Assembly: GCF_026914185.1 (NCBI RefSeq)
Contig: NC_070574.1
Span: 3,872,501-3,936,500 of the forward strand
Direction of reading: 5' to 3'
DNA: 64,000 nt
Source of the DNA: Puccinia triticina
Lineage: Eukaryota > Basidiomycota > Pucciniomycetes > Pucciniales > Pucciniaceae
Position numbers and translations under genes: made by a program. Below are positions 13,790 to 24,821 of the stretch, piece after piece. Within the stretch, counting starts at the first letter, position 1. Every line of letters starts with the position of its first letter. A model generated the notes under the pieces. The model searched no databases. It saw nothing but the letters and a program-made list of their open reading frames with translations, and was not told the DNA's origin.

Positions 13790-14423
13790 ATGAGACACGT
13801 GGATACATCAATGCCAGGGGCTCGACCTGCTTGTTGGTATCACAAAGTGCCCACGGGGAGCCCAAGCTACATGTATCTTTCTCTACCTGTGGACTTGACT
13901 ATCCCATTGGGATCACAAGCAGTCCATGGGGATTCCATGTCAAGCCAAATGCTGCCGTGGATTCCCCAGGATGATCATGACGTGCCCGCGTGATCATCCC
14001 GGTGGAAATCCCGTGACTCCCTGGACCTCCAGCCGCTGGTCTGACCTTGCGCACGGGGATCATGTGGATTCCTCAAGGATTCCAAGTGATCTCCCCAGGT
14101 GTAGATATGAGACACGTGGATACATCAATGCCAGGGGCTCGACCTGCTTGTTGGTATCACGACGTGCCCACGGGGAGCCCAAGCTACATGTATCTTTCTC
14201 TACCTGTGGACTTGACTATCCCATTGGGATCACAAGCAGTCCATGGGGATTCCATGTCAAGCCAAATGCTGCCGTGGATTCCCCAGGATGATCATGACGT
14301 GCCCGCGTGATCATCCCGGTGGAAATCCCGTGACTCCCTGGACCTCCAGCCGCTGGTCTGACCTTGCACACGGGGATCATGTGGATTCCTCAAGGATTCC
14401 AAGTGATCTCCCCAGGTGTAGAT
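13790..14423. repeat. Tandem duplication of a 317-bp unit
   Basis: Two head-to-tail copies, 13790-14106 and 14107-14423, start ATGAGACACGTGGATAC and end CTCCCCAGGTGTAGAT. By eye they are almost identical, so the duplication is recent. Open frames run through both copies, but they mirror each other in several frames and no domain is seen. Confidence 0.9.
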
Positions 14424-14491
14424 TCTACATATGGCAAGTTATGGCAAATGTAAGATATAGCATGTAAATTTAATTTACCCCACAAGGATTA

Positions 14492-14865
14492 GAGCATCTC
14501 CAGCAGAGCGGGGATGAGACCCGCTACCTATAGCCGGCTGGGACCACCTTTCACACACCTGTCTCAGCTGTTCAACAGCAGCTCCACAGCAGACTGGTGA
14601 TCACGCCGGGGGTGGATAGCTAGATTGCCATGCAGGACGACACGACTGCAATGGAATTCAATATCTCCAGCATGGATTTGGTTGATTTACTCAACTTCAT
14701 GGACAACAACGATGATCACATTGCCTACCAAACGTTTGACCGGATTATTTCAAGCAACACCATGGGAATTTTCTTGGCACTTACTTAAAATCAGATTGTG
14801 AGAAAACCACAACAGTAGGTTCTGTGGTTAATCCAGTTATTGGAGGAATTGCCCCCAATTTAGAA
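14492..14865 (+). mobile_element. Left part of a GAGCATCTCCAGC element, possibly PIF/Harbinger-like
   Basis: The sequence TTA|GAGCATCTCCAGCAGAGC starts here. TTA is the classic Harbinger target and GAGCAT is a known type of terminus. The element is cut by the foldback insertion at 14866; no matching right end was found by eye beyond 18212. Superfamily is inference from end sequence only. Confidence 0.4.
14630..14788 (+). CDS. Small acidic ORF inside the GAGCAT element, unrecognised
   Basis: A 52-codon open frame begins MQDDTTAMEFNISS and contains DLVDLLNFMDNNDD. Composition is protein-like, and the position just inside a putative Harbinger-type terminus suggests the N-terminus of a transposon protein cut short before a catalytic domain. 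No motif allows a firm call. Confidence 0.3.
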   Translation: MQDDTTAMEFNISSMDLVDLLNFMDNNDDHIAYQTFDRIISSNTMGIFLALT

Positions 14866-15289
14866 ACGGACCTACTTTGCGCAGCAGCGGAAAACTCTTT
14901 GCGCACAGAATTGACCGTCCCCCAACGTCGAGCCCGCTGTGCGCGCAAGCCGAAAAATACTTTGCGCACAGTGACTTCCCCCGAAAGAAGGAGGTGATTT
15001 TTCCAGATTTTTTTTCGATGGATCAAAAGAGGGGGTCTTACTTGCCCCCTCCAAAAAATATTGGATTTTTTGAGGGTGTCCTTGTGATGCAAAAAAAAAT
15101 CATAATATTAATCCAAAAAAAAGGCACCCGCTACCCCAATAGCTCACCCCGGGGCATTTGTACCTGCTCAAACTTAAGTGGCCGGGTACCCAGCCCCTCG
15201 AAAAGAAAGTTTGAGGGGCAGCAGCTCCGGGCTCAGCTATCCCCCAGCCGCCGTGCCGATGGCCGGCACAGGCCATCGAGCGGAGTTGC

Positions 15290-16000
15290 ACACTCCCCCG
15301 ATGACCGGCCAGCACATGCGTGCATGTGGCACAAATTACCGGTCATCGAGGGGATTATGTACTCCTCTCGATGGCCAATCTATCCCGGTCATTGAGTGGA
15401 GTACATACTTCCCTCGATGACCGGAGAAATTGGGTCAGGAGAGTATGTACTCCTCTCGATGACCGGGTCCATGTCGGTCATCAAGAGGATTACATCCTTC
15501 CCTCGATGACCGGGTCCGTTCCGGTCATCAAGAGGAATGTTCACTCCTCTCGACGACCGGAGTAATTGGGTCACCGAGGGGAGTGTACTCCTCTCGATGG
15601 TCGGAACAGGGCGCCCATCGAGAGGAGTACATCCTTCCCTTGATGACTGAGTCCGTTCCGGTCATTGAGGGGAGTGTTCACTCCTCTCGCCAACCGGAGC
15701 AACCAGGTCACCAAGCTCCGGTCGTTGAGAGGAGTGAACATTCCTCTTGATGACCGGAACGGACCCGATCATCGAGGGAAGGATGTACTCCTCTTGATGA
15801 CCGACATGGACCCGGTCATCGAGGGAAGTATGTACTCCACTCGATGACCGGGATAGATTGGCCATCGAGAGGAGTACATAATCCCCTCAATGACCGGTAA
15901 TTTGTGCCACATGCACGCATGTGCTGGCCGGTCATTGGGGGAGTGTGCAACTCCGCTCAATGGCCTGTGCCGGCCATCGGCACGGTGGCTGGGGGATAGC
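15290..16000. repeat. Inverted array of GACCGGTCATCGAGAGGAG-type units
   Basis: Units of about 35-45 bp alternate TGACCGG(T/G)CATCGAGAGGAG with spacers such as TACATCCTTCCCTCGATG. The order reverses near 15690-15740, making the loop of the hairpin. The core ATGACCGGTCAT is a perfect 12-bp palindrome. Confidence 0.85.
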
Positions 16001-16018
16001 CGGGCCCGGAGCTGCTCT

Positions 16019-17267
16019 CACCAGGAAAAAAAAAAGTCACTTGATGACAAGTGACATCATGCCAGCTCCAGGGGGCTACCCACTATCTACCCACCATCTA
16101 ACCAGTTTAAGAATTTCCACAGGAGATCCTCAGTTTTTGCTGGGCACCACTGATCCCCATTTCTGGTCAGCTGATACTCAGCTTTAGCTCCCAGCTTATG
16201 CTCAGCTTTGGTGCCCAGCTCATGCTCAGCTTTGTTGCCCAGATCAGAACCAGTCCTGGCCCAGCTTATTTTCAGCTTTATTCCAGTCATGGCTCAGCTT
16301 AGACTCAAATTAGGACTATCATTGGCCCAGCCAATGCTCAGCTTTGGACCAGTATTGGCTCAGCTGATTTTCAGCTTTGGATAAATCTTGGCCCAGCCAA
16401 TGCTCAGATTCTGAGTCTGACCACTCCTGTAACAGCTTATGCTCATCTGTGGACCAGCCTTGGCTCAGCTGATGCTCAGCTGTGGACCAACCTTGGCTAA
16501 GACAATGCTCAGCTGTGGACCAGCCTTGGCTCAGCTGATGCTCAGCTGTGGACCAGCCTTGGATCAGCTGATGCTCAGCTGTGGACCAGCCTTGGCTCAG
16601 CTGATGCTCAGCTGTGGACCAGCCTTGGCTCAGCTGATGCTCAGCTGTGGACCAGCCTTGGCTCAGCTGATGCTCAGCTGTGGAACAGCCTTGGCTCAGG
16701 TGATATTAATCTTTTGAATAGTCTCAAAAAATCTGATACTCAGCTTTGGAACAGCCTTGGCTCAGCCAATGCTCAGCTTTGTACCAGCATTGGCTCAGCC
16801 AATGCTCAGCTTTTGAAAAATTTTGGCCGAGCTGGTGTTAATCTTTGGAACAGTATTTTCCCAGCTGATCCTAAGCTCTGCACAAGCCTTTTCCAAGATG
16901 ATGCTCAGCTTTGGACCATTGTTGGCTAAGCTGATGCTCAGATTTGGAATATTCTTGGTTCAGCTGACACTTGGATTTGTTTCAGGCTTGGAATATCCAA
17001 TGCTCAGCTGTGGCCCGGGCTCAGCCAATGCCCAGCTTTGGCCCAGGCTCAGTCAATGCCTACTGCTCAGCTTATGATGAGCATCAGCTGTTCCTGGGAA
17101 AAATTAGGATCAGCTGACTGTGCCACATTGAGTGCTCTGGTGCAGTCCTGCAAGCTCTACAAGTGCTGGTGGAGCAGACTTGGAGCAGCGCTGGAGTAGC
17201 TCTGGAGCAGAAACCAAAGCTGCATCATGTCACTTGCCATCAAGTGACTATTTTTTTTTTCCTGGTG
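16019..17267. mobile_element. CACCAGG-ended TIR element, copy 1
   Basis: Left terminus CACCAGGAAAAAAAAAAG then TCACTTGATGACAAGTGACATCATG; right terminus the inverted form ending TTTTCCTGGTG. Flanked by TCT on both sides (16016-16018 and 17268-17270). The interior is a 33-bp tandem repeat. The 3-bp target duplication and short size suggest a non-autonomous element, possibly CACTA-like; the assignment is weak. It landed within the first bases of the MULE-like element at 17269. Confidence 0.85.
16441..16710. repeat. 33-bp tandem repeat (CTCAGCTGTGGACCAGCCTTGG)
   Basis: About eight regular units built from GATGCTCAGCTGTGG and ACCAGCCTTGGCTCAGCT. Degenerate units spread across 16140-17050. The period of 33 bp keeps a frame open (11-residue repeat LMLSCGPALAQ), which is a by-product of the repeat rather than evidence of a gene. 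Confidence 0.85.
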
Positions 17268-17268
17268 T

Positions 17269-17849
17269 CTAACTTAGCTAATTCCCTCCTCGGGGGAGCG
17301 AAGCGACCTCCGAAGGAGGGACTTACGCGCTATGTGGACCCCGCGGCCTGAGAGAATTATGACTTTTGGTGGGGACTTTTTTACAATCACTCTCCCTCAT
17401 GAGCCTCTGCACCATTTTTGAAATTGTTTACATTTCTGGGATGGCCCAAGCTGTCCCTATCTTTCTACTATTTTTTCCCATCCTAAATACCTCTTGTTGA
17501 GCTGTAATCAGAGTTGTAACATCATGAATTCCGGATTCTGTACAGTGCAACATGTGTGATATGGGATATAGCCAACTAGATGAAGTTGCAAAAAAAGACG
17601 TTTGAATGTCATTACATATCCCTAAAAATAGGACAATAGGTGGAAAGATTCTCCTTGATGTTCTGCATCTTTTGTTCCCCTACAACTCAATCACATAATG
17701 TGATGTTATGAAGCTACACAGGATTGAAAAAGGCCAAGTTCCTGATTCTCTCAGGCCGCGGGGTCCACTTAGTGTATAAGTCCCTCCTTCGGAGGGTCCC
17801 TGCGGGACGGCGTCCCCCCTCAGCAAAGAGAGGGACTTAGTTAAGTTAG
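17269..17849. mobile_element. MULE-like element with CTAACTTARCTAA termini, copy 1
   Basis: Termini CTAACTTAGCTAA and TTAGTTAAGTTAG; long GC-rich subterminal inverted blocks (GACCTCCGAAGGAGGGACTT and its complement). The 9-bp duplication GGAGCTGCT is at 16008-16016 and 17850-17858. The left copy is now separated from the element body by the CACCAGG insertion. A 9-bp duplication with long TIRs is the Mutator/MULE pattern. Same family as 31849-32700. No transposase. Confidence 0.85.
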
Positions 17850-18492
17850 GGAGCTGCTGCCCCTCAAACTTTCTTTTCGAGGGGCTGGGTACCCGGCCAC
17901 TTAAGTTTGAGCAGGTACAAATTCCCCGGGGTGGGCTATCGGGGTAGCGGGTGCCTTTTTTTTGGATTAATATTATGATTTTTTTTTGCATCACAAGGAC
18001 ACCTTCAAAAAATCCAATATTTTTCGGAGGGGGCAAGTAAGACCCCCTCTTTTGATCCATCGAAAAAAAATCCGGAAAAATCACCTCCTTCTTTCGGGGG
18101 AAGTCACTGCCCGCGAAGTATTTTTTGACTTGCGCGCACAGCGGGCTCGACGTCGGGGGACGGTTGATTCTGTGCGCAAAGAGTTTTCCGCTGCTGCGCG
18201 AAGTAGGTCCGTTTAGAAAGCAGGCCATTTTATATTTTCTATTTCTTAGCATAGAAACTGCTGTTTCCCATCTTTGAAAATAGAAAATAGAAATAGAAAA
18301 TAGCATTGAACAGTTATTCTAAACCAAAGGGAAATCCTCCATTAATTTATGGTGAGCTATGACAACCCCTCTGCTGATTTTTCTAAATTGGAGCTAATTT
18401 ACAAGTGTTTTTTAATTACCAGCTTTCACCACTCATGAGCACTATTGAGGTTTTGAAGGCTTGAAAGAAGATCAAAAGATTGGCTGGGTTAA

Positions 18493-18768
18493 GAGCATCC
18501 TTGCCGGTTGAGCTAAGTTCGCACGAGGTTTGACTCGCAGCTATCGCTATAACGTATGTAGTGACAGTGATTTGACCGTATCGGTGTCGAGATGTGTGAT
18601 ATGCGCGGATGGATAGCTTAGCTCGTCACCGTCGTTAAATGTAGCGATGGTTAGCTGAAATTCGAGCTTCCAGCTAGTTTGGCTCAGGTTTAGCTGAGCC
18701 CGGTGGAGGTTGAGTTTGTGGCTGAACTAGCTAGGTGCGCGCCAAACCAGCCACCGGTACAGATGTAC
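18493..18768. mobile_element. Possible PIF/Harbinger-like MITE (GAGCATCC end)
   Basis: Flanked by TAA (18490-18492 and 18769-18771). The left start GAGCATCCTTGCCGG is loosely complementary to the right end CCGGTACAGATGTAC, with several mismatches. The interior is rich in AGCT-containing words (GGTTAGCTGAA, TTTAGCTGAGCC). The TIR match is weak, so this is tentative. Confidence 0.45.
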
Positions 18769-18986
18769 TAATAAACATCTGATATCGACATTAAGATGGA
18801 TTAGTATCCTAGGTACGTGAGAAAATTGCCACCCAGCTAGGGAGGAATGAAAAGAGTGTTACACAGTCGTCGTTGAAGAAAGAGTAGGATAGGGCTACAA
18901 CAAATTCAACTGCGCCCCCAAAGGAACAACAACAAAGAAATCATACAAAGCATATAGGGTTGAGATTGTGAGCAAGAAAAGAGATA

Positions 18987-20150
18987 TTAGGGTAGACCGC
19001 AGATGGCCAATTCTCTCATCTCTTGCAACGCGGTTTCCACCTGATTATCAAGTTGGCCATTTGCATAGTCGTCGCGAACAGATTCAGAGAAGTAACGCTG
19101 GACGCCACCGAGCTTGTCGTAACCGGACTCGTGGAAGCGGAGCTGGAGTCGGACCATGGCCTCGAAACAGGGGTCGAGGTAGGGAATCCTCAGGTCGACG
19201 ATCTCCGGCAGCTCTTTGACTAGACTGTCATTATAGGCCTTGAAGATCTGCTTCGCCTCGTCACATTCCTTCTCTGCCCGAATTAGCTTCGAAGGGTCGT
19301 CCGAGGGCTTTTCCGCTAGCTTCCTGACTTTTGTTCGTGCTGCATCGTAATCAAGCAGCTGGTTGTGGGTGGTTTCAATTGGTCTGGCTTCAATACCCTC
19401 GGCTGTATCTTGTTCAACCTCTTTGGGTGAATTCTCCGTCATACCAGAGAAGCGTTCTTGCTTACTTTTTTGTGGCGCTTGGTCAAGGTATTATTGATCT
19501 CGGTGAAATAAGAGCAGAACCTGCCAACCGGTTCTAAGACAGTGCTGCGATAAGGTGTGTCCTGTACAAGAAGGCAAGGTCTGTGAGTTACAAATGAGGG
19601 GGGGGGGGGGGGGGGGGGGGGTTCTGATGACGATGGGAACGGAAAGTGTAAGGACAGACTGACTAGCTCTCTGATAGCTATTTCATCCAATTCTTCGACT
19701 GCCCGCTTGTAAGAGTTTGATGCGATGGCTGCTTCGGAGGAGTCGCCATAGAAATTGTCGATTGTCTCACCGACTCGTGTTTGAGCGCTGGTCATGGCTA
19801 AACCCAAGGATCAGAAGGCGTGGGATCTGTTTGATGGCTCATGTCAACATGTATCTACCTCGCATTGAATCCAAGTACGCTTTGGCTTCCTTCTGCAGCA
19901 AAAGCGAGTTCTTCTCCATCCTACAATGGTGTAGCGAGAAAAAAAAACATATCGAAGTTGTGTCAGTGGAGATACAGACTGAGATTCCTTCCGCTATCTT
20001 GTTGGAAGTAAAAAAATGGCATTTTCATTGCATCAATCATACGTTTTGAATCTGTTCTCATGTTCTTGAAATTCTCGATCGGTTGTCTTTTCCAGTTGAC
20101 CTGTCTTTTGCATCAAGGTTGTACCCGCCCGATTGACGGTCTTCTTGAAT
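18987..20150 (-). CDS. HOB3: BAR-domain protein, Hob3/Rvs161 amphiphysin family (5' exon not resolved)
   Basis: Minus-strand exons 20150-20043, 19920-19859, 19797-19664, 19561-19466 and 19358-18987 join in one frame with consistent phases and end at TAA (18989-18987). Landmarks: FKKTVNRAGTTLMQKTGQ at the N-terminal helix, MTSAQTRVGETIDNFYGDSS, KRAVEELD, YRSTVLEPVGRFCSYF, LLDYDAARTKVRKLAEKPS, EAMVRLQLRF, and a C-terminus QEMRELAICGLP. These match the fission-yeast Hob3 / yeast Rvs161 class, an N-BAR protein that dimerises, bends membranes and works with Rvs167 in endocytosis and actin organisation (known of the family). The short first exon, normally MSW-x-G, is not found with certainty. The acceptor before ATTCAAGAAG needs a preceding exon ending GG, and a possible donor lies at about 20267 (CCGG|GTAAGT) but no ATG leads into it. 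One intron contains a run of 24 G. Symbol follows S. pombe. Confidence 0.9.
19598..19621 (-). repeat. Homopolymer of 24 G inside an intron of the BAR gene
   Basis: An uninterrupted G run on the plus strand (C run in the transcript) lies in the intron between 19663 and 19562. Such runs are unstable and prone to sequencing error, so the length may be approximate. Confidence 0.95.
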
Positions 20151-20899
20151 CTATACATATAATATAAAAAAGAACAGTAGGTATATTGGGGACACACAAG
20201 TCGGAATGCAACGAGCATCAGCTTTGAAAGCATGGTTTATCTAATATAAATTTTTTAGAAAGAGACTTACCCGGCCCTAGGTATCACATTAACAGATGTG
20301 CAGTTCGATTGAGATAGAGAAAGTTTTTGTTTGTTCAATCAGTCAAGGGAATGTGTTCCTGAAATCTGCAGGTTGAAATCGTGGTAGGAGACGCACCAGC
20401 TCATTTTTTATGGTGATCGATTCTTGCAATTTCGGCGGACGGCTTGGATGGATGAGGATACACTTCAAACATTGTTGGATTTCCCGCGCGGAATGTCCGG
20501 TAGCGGTCACGTGATATCCGGCAAATACCCGGAATATCTGGTCGGATTCTCGGATTGGGCTCCCCACTCTCACGACCATCGGGCCCTCATGGATGCAAAG
20601 CTGCCAACTCTCTTGCATCCATCGGGCCCTGTCTCGCCCGCATCTCAGATTGTGAAACTACCATAAAACCCCCAGTTGTGCGTGCGACTTGCACCCAGAC
20701 AATGAAAATAAATGAAATAACAACAGGCCATGAGCAGGTTAAGGGGCTTCTTTTTTTTTTTAAGTCCAGATTTGATTTAACATTGCGCACTATGCATATT
20801 CAACTAGCTTACAAATTTAGCTACGTAGCAGAACCACACAGCCTTACAATTGAAAATAGAGGGGAGAACTTTAACAGGCTTTCTGGGAGTTTGCTTTTG
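20151..20899. other. Region upstream of the BAR gene
   Basis: 20151-20340 probably holds the 5' UTR, first exon and first intron of the BAR gene. 20340-20900 contains short open frames without recognised domains and a run of T (20750-20760). Confidence 0.4.
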
Positions 20900-22318
20900 A
20901 AAGTTTTTTTTTTTGCTATTTATTTATTTAGAAGAGAAGAAAGAAAAAGGAGGGAAAAGATGGGTGAAAAAGGGAAGAACCCGTGGGGAGAAGTTGGGTC
21001 CAAAGAGCTGGAAGGGGGATCTCAAAGGGTATCCCCAAATTTGCTTTCCCGTCGGAATTGAGGGAGTCTGGCCAAGAGTTTAATGAAGGATTTTTGTAGC
21101 CAGGAAGGCCAAGGGGTTGTTAAGTAGAGTTCTGGTCATGACCGTGGTGATCCTCTTGTTGCGGAGGATCGTCCTGGCTACTGCCCTAGCCCCGGTGTAC
21201 CTGGAACAAGAGATAAGGTAGTGATCCACTGTTTTGGGGACCCCACACTCCAAGCAAATTGGGTATGGAGCTTGACTGCACTTGAATTGGAAAGCATTCA
21301 AATGGACATTCCCTGAGCAAAGTTGATGGAATGCCGCCTGGACAGGAAAGGTCATTCGCAGGGACCCTTTCCATATTTTCTCCTTCCGGAGCAAATTGGT
21401 CTTCTCGGCTGACACACTACCCCTGATTGACTCGTCAAGGAGGGAAGCTCCTCTGGCCTCCGCCGCTTTTCTGTTGGCCAGCTCGTTGCCCTTGATCCCA
21501 ACATGGCCTGGGCACCATCAGACCATAATCTGTGTTGAGATCGGAATATAGTCAGCTGTATCCTGGATTTGAGAAAGAATGTATTGGCCTGATTTTGGAG
21601 CCCTTGGGTTCCTCAACATGTCAATGGCCGCTTGGCTGTCCGTCAAGATGATTATTTGGGCCCCGGTTACCGGGAGCTTTGCCGTGCTGCCTATCTCCAG
21701 TCCAAGCCGGATGCCTACCAATTTGCACTCAAAGTTGGAGGCCGTGCCCGGCGGACCTAAGAATGCAAGTTCAGACAGACTTCCATCTATTGAGACCGCC
21801 GCTGCTCCTAGCCCTTCCTCTGGGTGAGCAGAGCTGTCAGTGAAGATAACCAGGTCAGAAGCGGGGTTTACTGTTTTGAGGAACAATATCACTGATTGTT
21901 TTGCCTCCTGCTTGCTGGCCCTGTCAATGACAAGCTCCATATGTCTTTTGGGTCGCCATGGGGGCCTGCTAACGTTGACAAAATTCACCACCTCAAGCCT
22001 TTTCTCCGCAAGGCCAGCCAGTACCTCCCGGTTGAGGGAGGCGTGGACCGGGCTAGGGAAAGTCCTGGCCGTCCACAACAGTTCAGTTTGAATCTGCTGC
22101 TCCATTGCCGTAGCCCTGTGAGTCACCCTAGTCAGCTTAGTCAGGTAAAAGTTTGTAATCTGGTTTATAGTGGTTGGTTTGATGCATCTGAAGGGCCAAT
22201 ACTTGTTGAGGTATTTGACCAGCGTGGACTTCAGAGACCCTAATGCGAAACGCGCCGCTGAGCGTTCTATGAGATCATGTTTGAAACTTTATGCCTGTTC
22301 AGGGAGGTGAACCAGACC

Positions 22319-23160
22319 AGGGCATAGCACGGTGGTATTCGACACGTTTTTTGGGCCCCTTGAATACTGATTTGTCAAATATTTGAGTATTCGGAGATAT
22401 TCGACTGAAAAACTTCCAAAATACCTTAAAAACACCAAAAAATTGCATTTTTTGTGTTTTTGACTTATTTTGGCTCATTTCTGGGCCATATAATTTTGAG
22501 GGGGTCATCCTTCAAAAATACAATGGTGCCAAAGGCGCTTATAATATTGCCAGAGGCATATCTCATAATGGCGGATGCACTATTCAGAGTGCCGGACGCA
22601 CTTTTCATAGTGGCGGACACACTTTTCATAGTGGCGGGCACACTTTTGATAGTGGCGGACAAACTTTTCATAGTGGCGGACGCACTTTTCATAGTGGCGG
22701 ACGCACTTTTGATAGTGGTGGATGCACTTTTGATAGTGGCGGACGCACTTTTCATAGTGGCAGACGCACTTTTGATAGTGGCGGACTCACTATTCAGACT
22801 GCCGGACACACTTTTGATAGTGCTGGACGCACTTTTGATATTGCCTGACGCACTCTTCATAGTGGCGGACGCACTTTTGATAGTGGCAGACGCACCTTTT
22901 GTAGTGGCGGACGCACTTTTCAAAGTGCCAGAGGCAGATTTTTTTTTGTGTTGCACCAAAGGGGCTGGTATAGGGCCTGTGCAAGCTCATCTGGGGCCTT
23001 TGGGCCCCAGAGCAGCTTGCATTGGCCCTCTACGCACCCCTCTGAGCCATTATTCGAATTTTTTCGAATATTCAAGCTTAAATTTGCCCAGGCATTATTC
23101 GACTCGAATCAAATTCGAATACGAATACTCGAATCAATTTGATTCAATGTGCTATGCCCT
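22319..23160. mobile_element. MULE-like MITE inserted in the LINE
   Basis: Ends AGGGCATAGCAC and GTGCTATGCCCT, followed inward by TTCGA-rich inverted sequence (GGTATTCGACACG; TTCGAATACGAATACTCGAA). The 10-bp duplication GAACCAGACC lies at 22309-22318 and 23161-23170. The target sequence is LINE coding sequence, which dates the insertion after the LINE. Confidence 0.9.
22545..22935. repeat. 21-bp minisatellite (GTGGCGGACGCACTTTTSATA)
   Basis: About 18 units with scattered substitutions fill the centre of the MULE-like MITE. The period is a multiple of three, so frames stay open on both strands: 7-residue repeats of the type ADALFIV on plus and SASATIK on minus. Confidence 0.92.
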
Positions 23161-24470
23161 GAACCAGACCTGCGCCCTGTAGAGAACCATGGGCATGAGA
23201 ACGGCTGATATCAGAAGCCCACGCTCCTGCTCCCGTATTCCCCACACTGAGCTGCTGATCCTAAGGAGCTGGCCTAGAGTGTCATCAGCTTTCTTCCTAA
23301 CCTGTGTGTGTTGCTTCCCAAACGCCAGTTTCTTATCAAGCCAAAGGCCCAGACATTTGACGTCCCGCTGCAGGGCCAATTCCTGGTCATTAAAGAGGAA
23401 AGGGGACTTAGCCACTTTTGAATGTGTGAAGATCACAAATTGTGCCTTCCGGCTATCAAAGATAGCCCCATGGCTCCTGCCCCACAAGAGCAACTCCTCC
23501 CCTATCTGATTCAATTGCGCCCTGGCCTCTTCTACGGTCCTTCCCGCCAAGAGGTCAACAACATCATTGATGAAGCCTAAAGACACCTCATCCCTATCAA
23601 AGTCAAATTGCCTTAGCAACAGATCGGAGTTGTAGATGATGTACAGGATGACTGATAAGGGTGAGCCCTGCGGGAGCCCCTTATCAACTTCAAACTCAGC
23701 TGATTTGCAATCTGCAAGGCGAAGTCTTGTGCGTCAACCTTCTAGAAAACGGCCTATGATCTTCCACAAATAGGTGGGGCATCCCTTCCGACGGAAGGAA
23801 TGAACCAGGCGGCAGGGCTTGACCAACGGGTAGGCTGACTTCCCATCTAAGAACAGAGCCGTGACTGTCTTGCCCTCCCTCCATTTCCGCTTTACCCACA
23901 TAGTTAGTGCCAGCAGAGCGTCTTCGCACCCTTTACCTCGGCGTCCTCCTGAGTGTCCGTTGGGGATGATGTTCTGTGATTCTGCCCAGAAAGTAAGTCG
24001 GTCAGCAATGGTTGACTCAAAGATTTTGCTGATTGTGTTGAGCAGGGCTATTGGCCAGTACGCCCCTGGGTTGGTGTAATACGGTTTTGCAAACTTCTTG
24101 ATAATGACTGTGGTGGCAATGCGCCAGGCAGCAGGAAACTGGTCCTTGCGTATGCATCTGTTGAAAAGGGTAGCAAGAGTGTCAGCCAGCTCTGCCGCGC
24201 ATATGGAGAGGATTTCATTGGGAATGCAATCAGGCCCTGAGGCCTTCTTCTTTGCCAGTCTACTTAGCACTTTAGTTACCTCCTCGCAGCTGACAAAGGG
24301 GTATACCACAAAAGAAGAGGCCTCCACCGGGGGGACATCCAACAAGTTGCAGCCACTCAATACCACTGATGTGCCTGCAAAAAGGAGCTCAGCCTTGTTG
24401 GTACATGTAGATGACATGTACAGTGACCTTGACCACGTGGCCTGTCACATACTCCTGTAGATACTATTTA

Positions 24471-24821
24471 GAGTAATTCCATATGTATGTAATGAAATCA
24501 TTGATTCTTTGAGCTCTACCTCCAACAGGTTATGAGCCTCTTGCTAGAGCAGCTCGAATCGTTCTAAAAATCTTTATCATACACCCATAACCGGCCTTGA
24601 CGAGTATTCTCTTCCGACACCGTTAACCCCAGTAGTCAACCGGCAAGCCAATAACATCTCCACATTCCCCAGATATCAGTTATCTACGCGTTAAGCGTAG
24701 CAAAACTACCCTTTCTTGGTTATAGGAGTGTGCCAAAGCACACTTTGAATTTTCTTTTAGATTTACACCAATAGAGACCACCCCAATCCTTCTGTGCTTT
24801 TCATTTTTTGTTGTTTTATTT
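24471..24821. other. Unassigned sequence between the LINE and foldback copy 2
   Basis: About 350 bp with no recognised gene or repeat. It may still contain the eroded 5' end of the LINE. Confidence 0.4.

Larger units (their letters stand above)
14866..18212. mobile_element. Foldback element, ACGGACCTACTT family, copy 3, with two nested insertions
   Basis: Ends ACGGACCTACTTTGCGCAG and CTGCGCGAAGTAGGTCCGT are flanked by TTAGAA (14860-14865 and 18213-18218). The outer about 360 bp of each arm match as inverted copies (14866-15228 and about 17850-18212), including a CCCGGGG-like block near 15150 and the GAGGGGCAGCAGCTCC segment. The inner arms (15226-16016) continue the palindrome through an array of GACCGG(T/C)CAT units. 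The right arm is interrupted at 16017-17849 by a MULE-like element, itself interrupted by a CACCAGG element. Without these insertions it would be a roughly 1.5-kb near-perfect hairpin. It carries no gene. Confidence 0.9.
21080..24417 (-). pseudogene. LINE ORF2 remnant (RT, RNase H, zinc knuckle)
   Basis: RT segment 24417-23152: LAKKKASGPDCIPNE, GAYWPIALLNTISK, FLDGKSAYPLV, GLPQGSPLSVILY, and an active-site region reading FIND where FxDD is expected. An in-frame TGA lies at 23736-23734 (after FLEG, before RTRL). RNase H segment 22309-21430: FTDSSAHPEEG, FECKLVG, LTDSQAAIDM, then TGA at 21520-21518 just before WCPGHVGIKGNELAN, whose last residue is normally D. The tail has C-x2-C...H-x4-C spacing (CLECGVPKTVDHYLISC). 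Both stops are TGA where CGA would fit. The element cannot encode an active enzyme. Confidence 0.88.
20900..24470 (-). mobile_element. 5'-truncated non-LTR retrotransposon (I/Tad-like LINE), interrupted by a MITE
   Basis: Minus-strand reading gives reverse transcriptase, then RNase H, then a C-terminal Cys/His knuckle, the order of I/Tad-type LINEs. No endonuclease is present upstream of 24420, so the 5' end is missing. The 3' end is probably near 20900-20913, where a T run on the plus strand would be the A tail. A MULE-type MITE (22319-23160) splits it between the RT and RNase H. Confidence 0.85.

Noticed and set aside
16439..16717. 92-codon repeat ORF (MLSCGPALAQL units)
   Set aside because: Explained entirely by the 33-bp tandem repeat of a non-coding element.
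19359..19442. Alternative start MTENSPKEVEQ for the last BAR exon
   Set aside because: It lies between a good donor (AAA|GTAAGC) and acceptor (CAACCAG|CTG), and removing it restores the conserved RHKKLLDYD junction.
22454..23182. 242-codon hydrophobic repeat protein on the plus strand
   Set aside because: The frame is produced by the 21-bp minisatellite inside a MITE; equivalent frames exist on the other strand.
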